Of a stretch of 64,000 bases of DNA, positions 24,011 to 37,702 are shown piece by piece; the stretch's first letter is position 1; every line of letters starts with the position of its first letter. The position numbers and the translations under genes are program-made. Origin of the DNA: Desmodus rotundus (lineage: Eukaryota > Chordata > Mammalia > Chiroptera > Phyllostomidae); NCBI RefSeq assembly GCF_022682495.2, contig NC_071389.1:55388239-55452238 (forward strand), read 5' to 3'. The notes under the pieces were generated by a model. The model did no database searches. It was not told the origin of the DNA and saw nothing but the letters and a program-made list of their open reading frames with translations.

Positions 24011-25390
24011 TCTGTGGCTCTCTACAGTATGCTAATAATTTTATTTTATAAACACTGTGAATGAAGAACTCCATCCAGGAGAAAAGATAGATTATGCCTG
24101 AAAAAATAGATTAATATACGATCCATGTTAATTAATGCTTCTTCCCAATGGTTGTCAACATTCAAGTTTTCCAGAAGTTAAAATATAGATTTACTTGAGA
24201 ATATAAAGACTTCATACTCTTTACACAAAATCTGTAAGAATAAAAAATAGTCAGTGCTAATCAAAATTAGGATATATTTTGAAAGGTCTGTTGTTATTTT
24301 CTGGAGCATGTTTCTTGCTTAGTGAATGACATCATTTAACAGAACTAGAGAAGAGAGTTTTATACTTCTTTGTAAGTTATTCAGTCTCCTTCAGTCAATC
24401 CCTCTCTCTGTTCATTAACAGGGAAAGCACATCCATCTATGGAGTTCACGCAACAATATAAAGCTCACAAGCATACTGTTTAGCAAAATACAGATACAAA
24501 GAGCATATTGTGTGTTTGTTAACATAAAATTGGAGAACAGGTGAAACTAATATGTGGTAATACAGTTATTTAATTTAAGCATGGCTGACCCAATCTACAT
24601 GTACACATGTATATATGTGTGCATGTGCACAAGCTCACACAGCCTAGGTTGCAAGCAGCACCAATCATAGTCCCTCCATGAGATCTGTTATATGGCTAAT
24701 GATACAGTCTGAGAGACAGGATTCTAGGGTGCAAAAAAATAAGGCTGAAACTCTCCATAGCCAAGCAGCAGAGGGAAAGAGCCCTAAAAGAACATCATTT
24801 AAACACTTTGATTTAGTTTTACCTAAAGCTAGATAAACAACCGAAACTGTTCAATTTTGAAAGTCAAAAAATTCCCTTAGTTGATTGATGACTTACAGGA
24901 AATGAGAAGAGAAAGCATCTATATATCATTCTTAGATCCAAACTAGCTTGGTTATTCCTGGAACAGACTAGCTCAGAAATGATTCTTGGACTAGCGAGAA
25001 TGATTCATTTCAAGATTCATTAATTAAGCACATGTTCTGTACTATACACTTACCATCATTAAGACATGATCTCAGCTCTACACAACCATTTATCTTTAAT
25101 GGACATTTGCAACTTAGATATTAATAATTCAGCAAGGCCTGTGTAAAATGTCTGATGTAAAGATCCCTCTATCTACTTTAATTTTTATAAATGTTTTCAT
25201 TACTTGTTTTCAACTTGTTTTCCTCTTATTTTTCATAGCTGCCTAACTATATATAGCATTTTTAAAATGCTTACGTGTAATTATTAAGTGCTTGCTTCAG
25301 AACAGTAAATATGAGTCTTACATTTATGATGACTTTAAATTCAAATTCTACAATGCTGTATTTAAAATGGCTGTGAATTTGTCAATTAGT

Positions 25391-25568
25391 CCCTGGCCAG
25401 GTAGCTCAATTGGTTTGACTGTCGTCCCCATATACCAAGGTTGCAGGTTGGATCCCCGGTCAGAGCACATACAAGAAAAATCAACCAATGGATGCATAAA
25501 ATAAGTATAACACCAAACCAATGTTTCTGTCTCTCTCTCCCTCCTCTCTCTCAATTAAAAAAAAAAAA
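25391..25568 (+). repeat. VES-type bat SINE
   Basis: The head is CCCTGGCCAGGTAGCTCAAT, followed by GGTTGCAGGTTGGATCCCCG, a CT-rich tract and an A-run tail. The central GCCTGGGTTG block is replaced by a divergent AT-rich stretch, a variant shared with the copy at 33253. Confidence 0.85.
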
Positions 25569-25923
25569 TCAATAAATGAATTTGTTAGTAAAATTCAGAA
25601 AAAAGGCTAAATTTCCATTAATTTTATTCAGCAATTTTTATCTTTAAGGATGTTGTTTAATGTCAGTTTCTTTAACAACAAAGTCACAGGTTATAAATGA
25701 TTATTTCCCCCTTTCTAAAAGCCATGCTCCATCTGTCCTACAAATTCTCAATGGTTTTTGTCAACATAAAAATCAAGAATGAAAACTAAGATTAAAACAA
25801 GTCTTAAGGACAAATAATATAATCAAAGGAGATGAACCAATATAAAAATTCACTGAATTAGGGCATTTTAGCATTTCTCTCTCAGGACAAAGTCCTCCCA
25901 TCACAAATAATTTTTTGATATCA

Positions 25924-26138
25924 GTCCTGGCTGGTGTGGCTCAGTGGACTGACTGCCTGTCTGCGAACCAAAAGGTTGCCAGTTCGATTCCTAGTCAAGG
26001 CACATGCCTAGGCTGCAGGCCCAGTCCCCAGCTGGGAGCGTATAAGAGGCAATGAACTGTTTCTGTCACACATCATGATGTTCCTCTCCCTCTCTTTCCC
26101 CTCTCTCTGAAAATAAATAAAATCTTTAAAAAAAAAAG
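25924..26138 (+). repeat. VES-type bat SINE with 12-bp target duplication
   Basis: The full-length structure is GTCCTGGCTGGTGTGGCTCA, GTTGCCAGTTCGATTCCTAG, GGCACATGCCTAGGCTGCAG, a CT tract and AAATAAATAAAATC. TTTTTGATATCA occurs at 25912-25923 and 26139-26150 as an exact target duplication. Confidence 0.95.
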
Positions 26139-27946
26139 TTTTTGATATCAATTATCAAGGGCTGACTATCCAAATTCAAAGACTTCAACTCTTAACAGAT
26201 CTATAGTAATTACTTTAAGTTCTTGCATTTTTTTAATGTCATTTTCTCTCAGAGAGGACAAAACATTTTCACCAGCATACTAATCCACCTCTAAGTCATA
26301 TCTAAGAATTTATAGTGGAGGTTAAGGAGTTCCCAAGCTAGTTTCAATATTTCAAAAACTTACAACTGCCATAACAAATCTCGTATAGTTGAATCTTGTT
26401 ATTTGCAGTATGTTCTATAAAGTTGCCACAAACTCTGAATGAGCCAATATGGAACCATTTCTCCTAAGGGAAATGCAAGGTTAAGTTCCTACAAGCCTCT
26501 GGACACATTTTCATCAGCTGATCAATACATAACTTTAATGTGTTTCTGCTTAAAGACATCTTATTTAATATACATTGCTGGCTTACTAACATGGAACTCA
26601 CTGCCAACAGGACTGTAATTCATACTTGAATAAAACTTATCTAATACGTATTTTCCCCATTTAATAAATCACAACCTTATTGTACTTCAGAATTCTACAC
26701 AGCACTCTTAGCACTACACTTGGGGGGTCATTTTAAATAAATAGCAAAACTTCACCCATCAAAAACACAAAATGCCAAAGAGGAGGCATTAAGTAGACCA
26801 TGAAAAGAACACTGTTTACAGTATGATTGCTGAAAGAAGGCAGAGCATAACCTTATTCAAGCTCAACTGGGAACATGTGCCTTGGGCAACTCAAATTTTC
26901 CACCACTCTGCACGTGTTTGTGAATGACCATGAAAGCTCCAAGAGCACTAACTTTGGGGTTACAAACTGATTTTAACAAGTAGATAAGTATGTAAATATA
27001 GAACCCACAAATAAGAAAAATCAACTCTATTTACATTTTTATCACTAGTTCTACCTATGTTTCTTGACTAGGAAGTTATATGGGAACATTAGTTATCTCC
27101 CACTGCTGACCAAAAGGATTAAGACAGTTTAGTAAACAAAACCTTTGAAAATACAAATCATGTAGGAAATGAATAAAATCTTTTATAGGAAAAAGGTTAT
27201 CCAGAAAATACACATATGTAAAACCACACAGAAAATAATCTTTTTCTTTCTGCTTAGGAAAATTTAATATACTAATATAGTTAGTTGGCTAAAGGTGTAT
27301 CATTGTTTAGAACACATGACACTGCAAAAACATTAAAGCATTCTCAGAAACATACTGCAATGCACATCTGCAAGACTTCAGGACTTCAATTTACAGTACC
27401 CTATGTGTGGAATACTTTTCTGGTTAGTTCCCTCACTTTCTTCAGTTCTCTCAGACACCGTATTGGGCTTCCCTGACAACCTACATATGATATTTCTTAA
27501 TAGCCACTCTCCACTTCCACACAACCACCATCTCCATCATCTTTAACATACTTTGTTTTTTCCGCAGCACTTATTACCATCTGACATACATATTAGGTTT
27601 AACCATATGAAACTTGCCAATTTTTAGGTCAAAGATGGTCAAATAACAGCAATGTTAAAAGACTCAACCAATTATTTGCTTGCTCTCTACATAACTTGAA
27701 TATAAGGTCAAATGGAAAAAAAAATCTGTCTTCTTTACTTTTAAAATCAAGAGCCTAGTCTAGAACTTGATGCCCAATAAATAATTACTATAAAACAGCT
27801 TTAATATGAAGTACAAATACATCATAACCCATTCCAACAGCCACTTAATACAAGGTATATTCCCTTCCATCCTGATTTCTAAGTGCATTTTTAAAAGCAA
27901 AATTCACACACATACTTACTTTTGCATCGTGCTCCCCCCCACATAC

Positions 27947-29920
27947 TTTTAAAATATATTTATTATGCTATTACAGTTGTCCCATTTCCCCCCCCTTCAC
28001 TCCACTCCATCCTGCCCACCCCCTCCCGCCCACATTCCCTCCCTATAGTTCATGTCCATGGGTCACACTTACAAGTTCTTTGGCTTCTACATTTCCCTTA
28101 CTATTCTTACCCTCTCCCTGTCTATTTTCTACCTACCATTTATGCTACTTATTCTCTGTACCTCCCCCCCCACTCCCCTGTTGATAACCCTCCAAGTGAT
28201 CTCCATTTCTGTGGTTCTGTTCCTGTTCTAGTTGTTGGCTTAGTTTGCTTTTGTTTTTGTTTTAGGTGTGGTGGTTAATAACTGAGTTTGCTGTCATTTT
28301 TACTGTTCCTATTTTTGATCTTCTTTTTCTTAGATAAGTCCCTTTAACATTTCCTATAATAAGGGCTTGGTGATGATGAACTCCTTTAACTTGACCTTAT
28401 CTGAGAAGCACCTTATCTGCCCTTCCATTCTAAATGATAGCTTTGCTGGATAGAGCAATCTTGGATGTAGGGCCTTGCCTTTCATGACTTGGAATACTTC
28501 TTACCAGCCCCTTCTTGCCTGTAAGGTCTCTTTTGAGAAATCAGCTGACAGTCTTATGGGAACCCCTTTGTAGGTAACTGTGTCCTTTTCTCTTGCTGCT
28601 TCTAAGATTCTTTCCTTCTGTGTAATCTTAGGGAATGTAATTATGATGTGCCTTGATGTGTTCCTCCTTGGGTCCAGCTTCTTTGGGACTCTCTGAGCTT
28701 CCTGGACTTCCTGGAAGTCTGTTTCCTTTGCCAGATGAGGGAAGTTCTCCTTCATTATTTGTTCCAGTAAGTTTTCGACTTCTTGTTCTTCCTCTTCTCC
28801 TTCTGGCACCCCTATGATTCGGATGTTGGAACGTTTAAAGATGTCCTGGAGGTTCCTAAGCCTCTCCTCATTGTTTTTGAATTCTTGTTTCTTCATTCTT
28901 TCCTGGTTGGATGTTTCTTTCTTCCTTCTGGTCCACATGGTTGATTGGAGTCCCAATTTCCTTCCCATCACTATTGGTTCCCTGTACATTTTCCTTTGTT
29001 TCTCTTAGCATAGCCTTCATTATTCCATCTAATTCGCGACCAAATTCAACCAATTCTGTGAGCATCCTGATTACCAGTGTTTTGAGCTGTGCATCTGATA
29101 GGTTGGCTATCGCTTCGTTGCTTAGTTGTATTTTTTCTGGAGCTTTGATCTGTTCTTCCATTTGGGCCACTTTTTTTGTCTTGGCGCGCCTGTTACATAA
29201 AGGGGTGGAGCCTTAGGTGTTCACCGGGGTGGGGTGACGCAGGGGCTGTGCTGTGACTCTGTACGTGGGGGAGGGGCCGAGAGGGAGCAATGGCGCCAGC
29301 TCCACTCTCTGCTGGATTTCAGTCACTCCCTCCAGTCACTCTCTCTGCTCCCCACAATCAAATTGAGCCCACCTGGTGCTGATTCCTGAGTGGGTGGGTT
29401 TGTGTACATTCTGGGCCCCTGTGGGTCTCCTCCAACGACCTCTCCTGTGAGGCTGGGAGTTTCTCCCGCTGCCGCCTGAACCCCCACGGGTATTTTCAAT
29501 CAGAGGTTTGAGGCTTTATTTCCCCGCACTGGAGCCCTGGGTTGTGTGGTGTGTTTTGCTCCCCTGCCGTTCCTCCTGGTTTATCTATGCATGAGTGTGG
29601 GGCTGCGGGTTCTGCCAGCCACCACCTTGTGGGGTCTGCTAGCTGCAGCCTGGCGTGCCCAGCTCCACAATCCGCCACCTTGCTTGGTCCGTCAGCCACT
29701 GCCTTGCCGAGAGTCCTCTCCACCCCGGCTGCCGGCTCTGCCCCTCCTACTGGTCTGGATGAACGTTTCTCCTTTATCTCCTTGGTTGTTGGACTTCCAT
29801 GCAGTTTGATAATCTGTCAGTTCTGGTTGTTTTTTGTTGTTAAATTGTTGTTGTCCTTCTTTTGGTTGTGTGAGGAAGCGCAGTGTGTCTACCTATGCCT
29901 CCATCTTGGCCTGAAGCCCA
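27947..29920 (-). mobile_element. Half-LINE-1 (ORF1 only), copy A
   Basis: Read on the minus strand, this is a complete retroelement of about 2.0 kb. It starts near CTTCAGGCCAAGATGGAGGC (about 29916). A GC-rich 5' UTR (29900-29200) follows, then ORF1 (about 29170-28500), and then directly a 3' UTR ending about 27947. ORF1 is L1 ORF1p-like: a Gln/Glu-rich coiled-coil start, then RSNIRIIGVPEGEEEEQEVE of the RRM region, then RRNTSRHIIITF and VTYKGVPIRLSADFS of the C-terminal domain. A frameshift around 28,870-28,990 splits it. There is no reverse transcriptase ORF. Imperfect flanking repeats (CATCGTGCTCCCCCC at about 27926 and TATCATGTGCCCCCC at about 29922) suggest an old target duplication. 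The architecture is identical to the copy at 58557. It lies in a ZZZ3 intron in the same orientation as ZZZ3. Confidence 0.85.
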
Positions 29921-30621
29921 GTATCATGTGCCCCCCACACACTTTACATGGCACATGGATAAAGTCTTAAAACTGTTAATGTCTATACAAAAACCTTCTA
30001 AGTAATCCCTAACTTAACTAATATCCATTCTGTCATAATATTTAGGCTACTTATATTTTTTACAATTGATTATAAATAACATTTTGATAAACATCCTTAT
30101 ACACTGTATGTCTGCAACCTTGATTACTTCTTTATAACATACTTATTGGGTTACAGGATATAACTTTTATTAGGCATTTGATGGACAATGTCATGTTGCT
30201 TTTAAGATAAAGCTGTATTTGTTGATGAAAATTTTAAATTTAAAGTGATTCTATAAGAAAATACATTAAGATGTGCTTATGAAGCCTACTTTACATATAG
30301 AAAACAAAGCTTATAATATGCTTTACTAATTTGCTATCACTCAATGTAGCTTAAAGTGTTTTCAGGTTACTAATGAAATACAATTTTAGATTCCGGCCAG
30401 CCACTTACTATTTCACTTAGGTTTTTTTCCTAATAAACCTAATCAATATACAAGTTTAAATATAAATATAAAAGTTTAATCTGATGTTTATATTAAGAAA
30501 AAGAAAAAACTTCCATTCAAAGAAAGTATGATTGGAACTGTGTGGGTTTAAAGGGTCTCAGATTTTATTAATTCCTGCACATTAAAAAAAAATCAAACTT
30601 GAAGATGGCATGTCATAAATA

Positions 30622-31692
30622 CATGGGGCGGGGCAAAAGTAGGTTTACAAATGAGTACGTGAAACAGAGTTTATTCTTGTATTATTTATTATTGTATTAT
30701 TCTTTTTTAAATTTTTCAATTATAGGTGACATACATTATTATATTAGTTTCAGGCACACACCCCAGTGATTAAACATTACATAACTTACCAAGCATTCGT
30801 CCTGATAAATCTCACACCCATCTGACACCATAGTTATTAGAATATTACTGAATATATTTCCTATGCTGTTCTTTATATCCCAATACCTATACTGTAACAA
30901 CCAATGTGTTCTTAATCCCTTCACCTTTTCACCAATATCTCCAACCCCACTCCCATCTGGCAACCGTAAAAATGTTGTCTGTATCTACAAGTATATTTCT
31001 GCTCTGCTTGTGCATTTTGTTTTACAGGGTCAACTGGTGATAGATACAGATTTATTGCCATTTTACTGTTCATATTTTTCTTTTCTTTTTTCCTTCTTCT
31101 TCTTAAAGACCCTTTAACATTTCATGTAATACTGGTTTGGTGGTAATGAACTTTAGCCTTTTCCTTTCTGGGAAGCTCTTTACCTGTCTTTCAATTCTAA
31201 ATAATAGTTTTGCTGGGTAGAGTGATCTTGGTTGTAGGCCCTTGCTTTGCCTCACTGAATATTTCTTGCTAATTCCTTCTGCCCTGCAATGTTTCTATTG
31301 AGAAATAAGCTGACCGTCTTATGGAAGCTCCCTTATAGATAACTAACTGCTTTTGTCCTGCCGCTTTTAAGATTTTTCTCTTTGTCCTTAACCTTTTGCA
31401 TTTTAATTATAACGTGTCTTGGTGTAGGCCACTTTGGTTTCATAGAGTTTGGGACTCTGTGCACTTCCTAGACCTATAACTAAGTCTATTTCCTTCACCA
31501 GATTAGGGAAGTTTTCTGTCATTATTTTTTCAAATATGTTTTCAATTTCTTGCTCTCTCTCCTCTCCTTCAGGTACTCCCATGATGGGTGTTTTCTGCTT
31601 CCTTATCTTCCCAATCTCTGATTTGATCCTCTGATTTTTAATTATTGTATTATTTTCTACACAAACTGTAAACCTACTTTTGCCCCATCCTG
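30622..31692. mobile_element. Mariner-type MITE carrying a nested insertion
   Basis: The two ends are inverted repeats: GGGGCAAAAGTAGGTTTACA on the left and its inverse, TGTAAACCTACTTTTGCCCC, on the right, next to TA on both sides. The MITE sequence proper is only 30622-30701 and 31655-31692. The interior is the retroelement described at 30702-31640. The same MITE family occurs uninterrupted at 56687-56805. Confidence 0.85.
30702..31640 (-). mobile_element. Half-L1-like insertion inside the MITE
   Basis: On the minus strand, L1 ORF1 C-terminal sequence (about 31640-31330, with MGVPEGEEREQEIENIFEKI still legible) runs straight into an L1-type 3' UTR ending at 30702. No reverse transcriptase segment lies between. 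ATTATTGTATTATT at 30688-30701 is repeated exactly at 31641-31654, which fixes both insertion edges. The copy is 5'-truncated and its frame is broken. Confidence 0.85.
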
Positions 31693-32559
31693 TATAGCGG
31701 AAACCAATAAAGGTTAAAAGAGACACTTTGCTAGGAACTCTAACAAGGCATTCTGATTTTTTTTTCAAGGTTACACAATGGTTATAAATGCTGATTCTAA
31801 CTGAGCTACTTTAATTTACCTAAGGAAATTTTTCTTATTTGAAAACTAGAGTAATTTGACACTGAGGTAGCAACATTTATCAGAGACACACACTGTGTCA
31901 AATGCCAGCTACCTGAGTATCAGAACTTAAGACTAAACATATCCCTCAGGAATTATGCCAAAAGTCACTTCAATTTCATTGTTTTAAATGTGTGGTACAA
32001 TTTCCCACAGTAACAGAACCCAAAGTGTAAAAAATTATTTACAGACGAACACAGGACATCAGGGGGTAAAAAAAGATGTAAAGTGTCATCAAGCTCCCCT
32101 ATGAAAAAAAAGTTTTAAACTGTCCTGCCTTATGGAAATCTAATTTTGAGTTTCAATTTCAAACGCTTATCATGAAACTCCTTTATTTTTTTCTCTGTTT
32201 ACAATAGCCCTCTGATAACACCATCAAAATCTTATTTAAAATACCTAAATAAAATATTCCAAAGTAAGTACTGCTTTATATTAAACCACTTTTCATGACT
32301 TCTGTTTTCACTAAAAAGTTTATCTTTACCCAGAAGAAATAAAATAATGTCATTTCTATTCAATTCTCTGGAAATGTCGGCATCAATTTCATCATACAAA
32401 GCTATGGAAATTTCTACACACCAATGGAAAAGCCAATGAAGACTCACATTTTAAACTAATCATACAAATACCTTTCCCTAGAAGCAAAAGGAAAAACTTT
32501 TATGATTCTGTAAATTCATAACAATATAAATGTTTAGGTTTAAAATATTTCAAAAATTC

Positions 32560-32668
32560 TTGGGGTGGTGAACACACAACACAGTGTACAGATGATGTAT
32601 CATGTAATTGTACACCTGAAACCTATATAATCTGGTTAACCAGTGTCACCTCAATAAATTTAATAAAA
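32560..32668 (+). mobile_element. 5'-truncated L1 3' end
   Basis: ACACAGTGTACAGATGATGT, AATTGTACACCTGAAACCTA and CTCAATAAATTTAATAAAAA form the standard terminal stretch of laurasiatherian L1 elements, including the polyadenylation region. Only about 110 bases remain. Confidence 0.75.
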
Positions 32669-33252
32669 AAATTAATACTACATGTTTATATTAAGTTTGA
32701 AATCAGAGAAACCTATTCATTACAGTCTTTTATTACCTGAAAATAGCTATCTCCACCCACTGTTCACTATTCATTCCTTCCTAGTCAGTCACCCCTTCTC
32801 CACATTAAGCATTTTCAGTTCCTTCAAGAGTTCTCAGACACTTCATCTAGTTACCCTCCTCTTGACACATCCAGTTTTTCATTTATATTCTTAAAATACA
32901 TCTTTTCCAAAAGTGAGGCCAACATTATAAATATGTTCTAACCAATTTGTAACAGATATTATAACCCCTATTAGGTACAGAATTCTCTTAATGCAGCCTG
33001 ATACTTATTTTTTTAAACCACTCATACTGTTGGATCTCTGTGATTATGTAAAGCCAAACTCCTAAAAGTCTCTATCAAATCCAACTAGTTCTTCCCCAAA
33101 TGCAAAGGTTTCTCTTCTCAGTCCCATACCATTAAATCCCTCTAAAGCTTTTAACGAAGTTATCACTTCCCTTCTTCCTTTGAGACTACCATCTTTACCC
33201 TCCCACTTCCTTCTAGTTTTCCTCTTCCTTCTAAAATACAGTAAATTTTCCA

Positions 33253-33408
33253 GCCCTGGCCAGGTAGATCAGTTGGTTACAGTGTGGTCCCAATACACCA
33301 AAATTGTGGTTGGAACTCTGGTCAGGGCACATAACAACAACAAGCACTAAATAATGCATAAATAAGTGGAACAAATTGATGTTTCTCTCTCTCTAAAAAT
33401 GAATGTTT
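33253..33408 (+). repeat. VES-type bat SINE, short variant
   Basis: GCCCTGGCCAGGTAGATCAG begins the copy. TCTGGTCAGGGCACATAACA is followed by an AT-rich middle and a short CT tract. It resembles the variant at 25391. Confidence 0.85.
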
Positions 33409-33783
33409 TTCAAAAATTTAAGTTTATTAAGATCAATTTTCCAAGTCTCTTCCCTTCCATTTCTTCATGCATTGGGACTCTTCATCTTTGCTCCCTCCTA
33501 AAATGTACATGTCCTTTTCTAATCCTCTCTCCATAGATAAAGTTATAACTCTTGTTCAGATATTTTTGACCTTTAAACAGTTTATAACTCTAGCCTCAAC
33601 CTCTACCTCAAACTTCAGACTAACATATTCTGAACTCTCAATCTAGATGTCCCAAAAGTACGTTCTATTCAACAAGAATAAATCCCTAGTCATTTTCTTC
33701 CTATCCCCCAAAATTACCTCCTCCCTTTGTCAATAATTTCAGTGGCAAATATCTAACCACCAAAACTAAAAAGCTTTGAGACA

Positions 33784-34036
33784 TTTTTTTTAATCCTCAC
33801 CTGAGGATAAGCTTAACTGATTTTAGAGAGAGAAGAAGGGGGGAAGGGGAAGGGAGAAAGGGAGAAAGGGAAGGAGATGCAAGAGAGAGAGAAACATCCA
33901 TCAGTTGCCTCCTTGTATACGTCCTAACTGGGAATTAAACCTGCAACCTAGATATGTGCCCTGACCAGGAATCTAATGTGCAATCTTTTGGTGTACCAGA
34001 GGATGCTACAACAAAGGAAGCCACCAGGCAAGGGCT
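33784..34036 (-). repeat. VES-type bat SINE
   Basis: Read on the minus strand, it has a GCCCTTGCCTGGTGGCTTCC head, tRNA-like body, GA-rich tract on the plus strand (33820-33890) and a tail ATCCTCAGGTGAGGATTAAA. A second, similar tail fragment (TTTTTAATCCTCACCGGAGG) lies just outside at about 34048-34070, suggesting insertion into or near an earlier SINE tail. Confidence 0.85.
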
Positions 34037-36469
34037 TTAAATCTTTTTTTTTTTTAATCCTCACCGGAGGATCTGTGAGACATCGTAACTCCTTCCCTTT
34101 TCCCACCAATATATAATCAGCAAACCCTACTTATTAACTTCTAAAATGTCTTGGGGAAAAAACCAGTCTACTCTTTCTATCCCAATATTATTGCTCCAGT
34201 TCAGGCCCTCTTCACCCCATTAAACTAGTGTAATAGCCTATCTAGACTCCCATTCCAAGCTAGTCTTCATCTGTTCACAAATATATGGCTTCATAAACAC
34301 AGCCGTGATTCTAGCTGTTCAGGCCCCTAATTTAAAAATTCTTCTTCTCAAAGCCCAATTCAATGATTTAACTGCTCATCACTCTCTTGCTCCAATAATG
34401 GTTAATTCTTCTATCACAGAATTTACAATATATAGTTTGATATGTCTACATTTCCTACATGACTATAGGCTCCTCAAAGAAACAGTGCAACTCATTTTTA
34501 TTCTTAGTAACTTTATATTGGTGAATTGAACAGAATTCTGCTCACAAAACTTTTTCAACTGAATTTCCTATTTTTTAAAATTCCTCACTTTTAAGCAATG
34601 CACACTACAGGTTTCTGCCTGTGGTTTCAGGCAAATTTTTTTAAGTTTCTTTAATTATCTACCCTTACCTGCTGAATTGTTCAGAAATTTTATAAGTACA
34701 CCTATGTATTTAACCAAAGCATTAACAAAAATATTAAAATGGACAAGAACAAAAATAACCTTTTTAGATATAGCTCTAAGTTTTACAATGATGCCTTTGT
34801 AATACTTTAACAAAGGTTATTTTATACCTATTAATGTAATACTATTAATGCTGTGAGTTACCCTGTATTTATCTACCTCACCTTCAAGGACAAAAAAATG
34901 ATTTCCAAAACCACTATTTTTTTTTGTTTAATAAGACTTTTTATCTGTTTCTACTTTTCTGGAATATTCTGAGTCACTACAAATTAACAAAAGCTACTAA
35001 CACCTCTTAGATCCTTTGCGTCATTTGAAAGTCATTTAAAACCTATGGCATTAGCCACAGAAGTAGAAAATGGTTTCTTGGAATCCAATCAAGTGGTAAA
35101 GCAAGCTGGGTGGGATTTATAGAATTTGATCAGGCAATGGAATTTAAAAAGTTACAAAATATTTACAAAAGGCTTAAGCTTGAATTCAGAAGACACCAAA
35201 AGAGTTCCACTATAATTATAGGGGCAATTTTTGTTACAGGTTCAAAGTGTTCATCTGTGACATGAGAAAAACCACCTGGAAAGGCAGCTTCCAAGGCCAA
35301 TGTCAAGCTGATAATCAGCCTGTCAAGATATGGTAACTGATAATAAACTGTGTCACAGAAATTTCTAATTGCTTGAGAGAAAACACTTCCTGTGACTGCC
35401 CAACCTCCAAAATGAATTAGAATTAAATACGGAAATTAAGTACAACAAATCCACAATATTAATATTTCTATGTTAACTTTAAAACTACACATATTTTTTC
35501 TTGAACTTCTTTTAATATTTAAGAGAACTTTAACATTACAGAATCTGACAGCTCATGATTCTAAATTTAAAGTAGTAACCGACTTCAGACTTGTGACTTT
35601 AAAGGTATTAAGAGTATTTGATTTGGTTAATAAGCAAAATTTGGAATGTTTAAGAGAAATTGTGACTCACTATAATTTAAGTTTTTAGCAAAGTCCTGCT
35701 TGTTGAAATTTTACATTTACTCCATAAGGCATATAATAAGTACTAAAAATAAAGTCTGGTATATTAAATGTATAAATATAAGGATTGTAATTAAATTAAG
35801 CAGCATTAATAGTAGCAGTACTAACAGCTGACATTCAAAGGGCATTTTCCTACTGCTTAACATTGTTCCAAGTATTTTACAGTGTAATCTCACTCACTGA
35901 AAAAATAATCACTGAGATCACCAGGAACTAAGCATCATTACAGGCTCTGAGAACTAAATATGTGAACAAAACACACATTAAACCTTCATGGGTCTTATAT
36001 TTCAATAAAAAAAGACAAACAATAGAATACCAGGTATGATAATTACTATGAAGAAAAATGAGCTGGGGAAAGTGAAAGAAGGAAGTACTATTTTAGATGG
36101 CATAATGAGGATCATACAAGTGAGTACCATTCACATGGAAGTCTATGTAAATAATGCCTTTAAAAGTCCCTCACTAGGGAAAACCTCTCTAGGGAACGTG
36201 ACAACTGAACCTGAGAACTAAGTGAGAGAGCAAGCCATTCAAGTAAGTATATGAGAAGAGTATTACAGGAAAAGAAAACAAATACAGAAGCCATTTTACT
36301 AGGAAGAGTATTTTAAGGAAGATTTAATCTGTTCAACTAGAACTACTAAAATATATATTAAAGTGTCATCCCCACCCACACCTAGGAAAATAAAATATGT
36401 ATATTAGTATATATTAAACTTGCCAGATTATTAATAGAGTAAAATATGTAAATTGAACTTAAAGGCAAG

Positions 36470-36698
36470 GTTTTTTTTTGTTTTGGGCTTTTTTTTTTTT
36501 TTCAGATTTTATTTATTTTTAGAGAGGGGAAGAGAGGGAGAAAGGGAGGGAGAGAAACATCAATGTGTGGTTGCCTCTCATGTGCCCCCTACTGGGGACC
36601 TGGCCTGCAACCCAGGCATGTGCCCTAGACTGGGAATCAAGTTAACCCTTTGATTTGCAGACCAGCAGTGAATCCACTGAGCCACACCAAGCCAGGCC
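36470..36698 (-). repeat. VES-type bat SINE with target duplication
   Basis: Minus-strand head GGCCTGGCTTGGTGTGGCTC, body and GA-rich tract are clear. CTTAAAGGCAAG before the element and CTTAATGGCAAG after it form a 12-bp target duplication with one mismatch. Confidence 0.92.
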
Positions 36699-37474
36699 TT
36701 AATGGCAAGTTTTAAAATTTATTTTAATTACTTGATATATTTTACCAAAAATTATAAATGGTCTCCTCTACACCCAAAAGTAGCCATAGACAAAAGAAAC
36801 AATGAAACTTCATTGCTCCAAGCAATTCATTAGAACTACAGATATAAATTTATTTAATGAAACTAGATGTTCTCTATCACATATCATGGAATAAAATTTC
36901 CTCTTTAAACAGAGTTGTCTCCCTTCCAGCATGAAAATCATAAAGTAAAATAGGATTTGAGTAGTGCTCATTACTTAATATTATCTTCCTAATCAATAGG
37001 CCTCTTTTTCCCTTACTGATCTTGCTTTGAACTTAGCTGGAACTAGCCCTTACTGCTGTCCTTAAGCTTTTTTTTTTTGCAAACTTTAACTCATTCAGAG
37101 CTTTAGCCACACTCTTATGCATTACTTTTTTGTATTAACCTTTACTTATATACCATTATGTGGGTATTCTTGATGATTTCCTTTGAAAAAGATTAGAAAT
37201 GACTTATGTGGAAGCAATTTTTTTAGATGACTCATACATTTTTCTTCCCTCAATGGAAATTTTTTGTAATTTTAATAACAGACTTCATTTTTAAGAGCTT
37301 TCTATCAATATTGTTCATACTATCTGTGGTCATTATCAATCTTTTCTCCTAAGTTTCTGAAACTGGCTTTTCTATGAATTCCTACCTAATATGAACTCCA
37401 ATGTAACACTCACTACCTTTGGATTCTCATGACTTTCATTTCTATCTGGGAAGCAGAGAATAGTGTTTTGAAAA

Positions 37475-37680
37475 GCATAATGAGCTTTGGACTCAGCCAT
37501 TTGTCACTTACTAGCAAACTTCCCTGAGCCTCCATTTCCACATCAATAAAATAAGAAATAGCATTTACTGAGCACCTATTTCATACTAAGTACCTTGTAC
37601 ACTCTATACATGAGTAGAAAGTGCTGTATCATTTATAATGAGAAAAACAAGGCTTAGAGATAAATAACTTTTTAAAGTTA
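37475..37680 (+). repeat. MIR/L2-like ancient repeats
   Basis: GTCACTTACTAGCAAACTTC, CCTGAGCCTCCATTTCCACA and TTACTGAGCACCTATTTCAT are MIR/L2-style phrases. Possibly two fragments meet here. Boundaries are approximate. Confidence 0.4.
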
Positions 37681-37702
37681 CAGAGCTCATAAATGCTAGA
37701 GT

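Noticed and set aside
27922..28278. 118-codon plus-strand Pro/Ser/His-rich ORF
   Set aside because: It is antisense to the 3' UTR of the half-L1 copy A.
29496..29970. 75- to 142-codon ORFs on both strands at 29.5-30 kb
   Set aside because: They fall in the GC-rich 5' UTR of the half-L1 element and its antisense.
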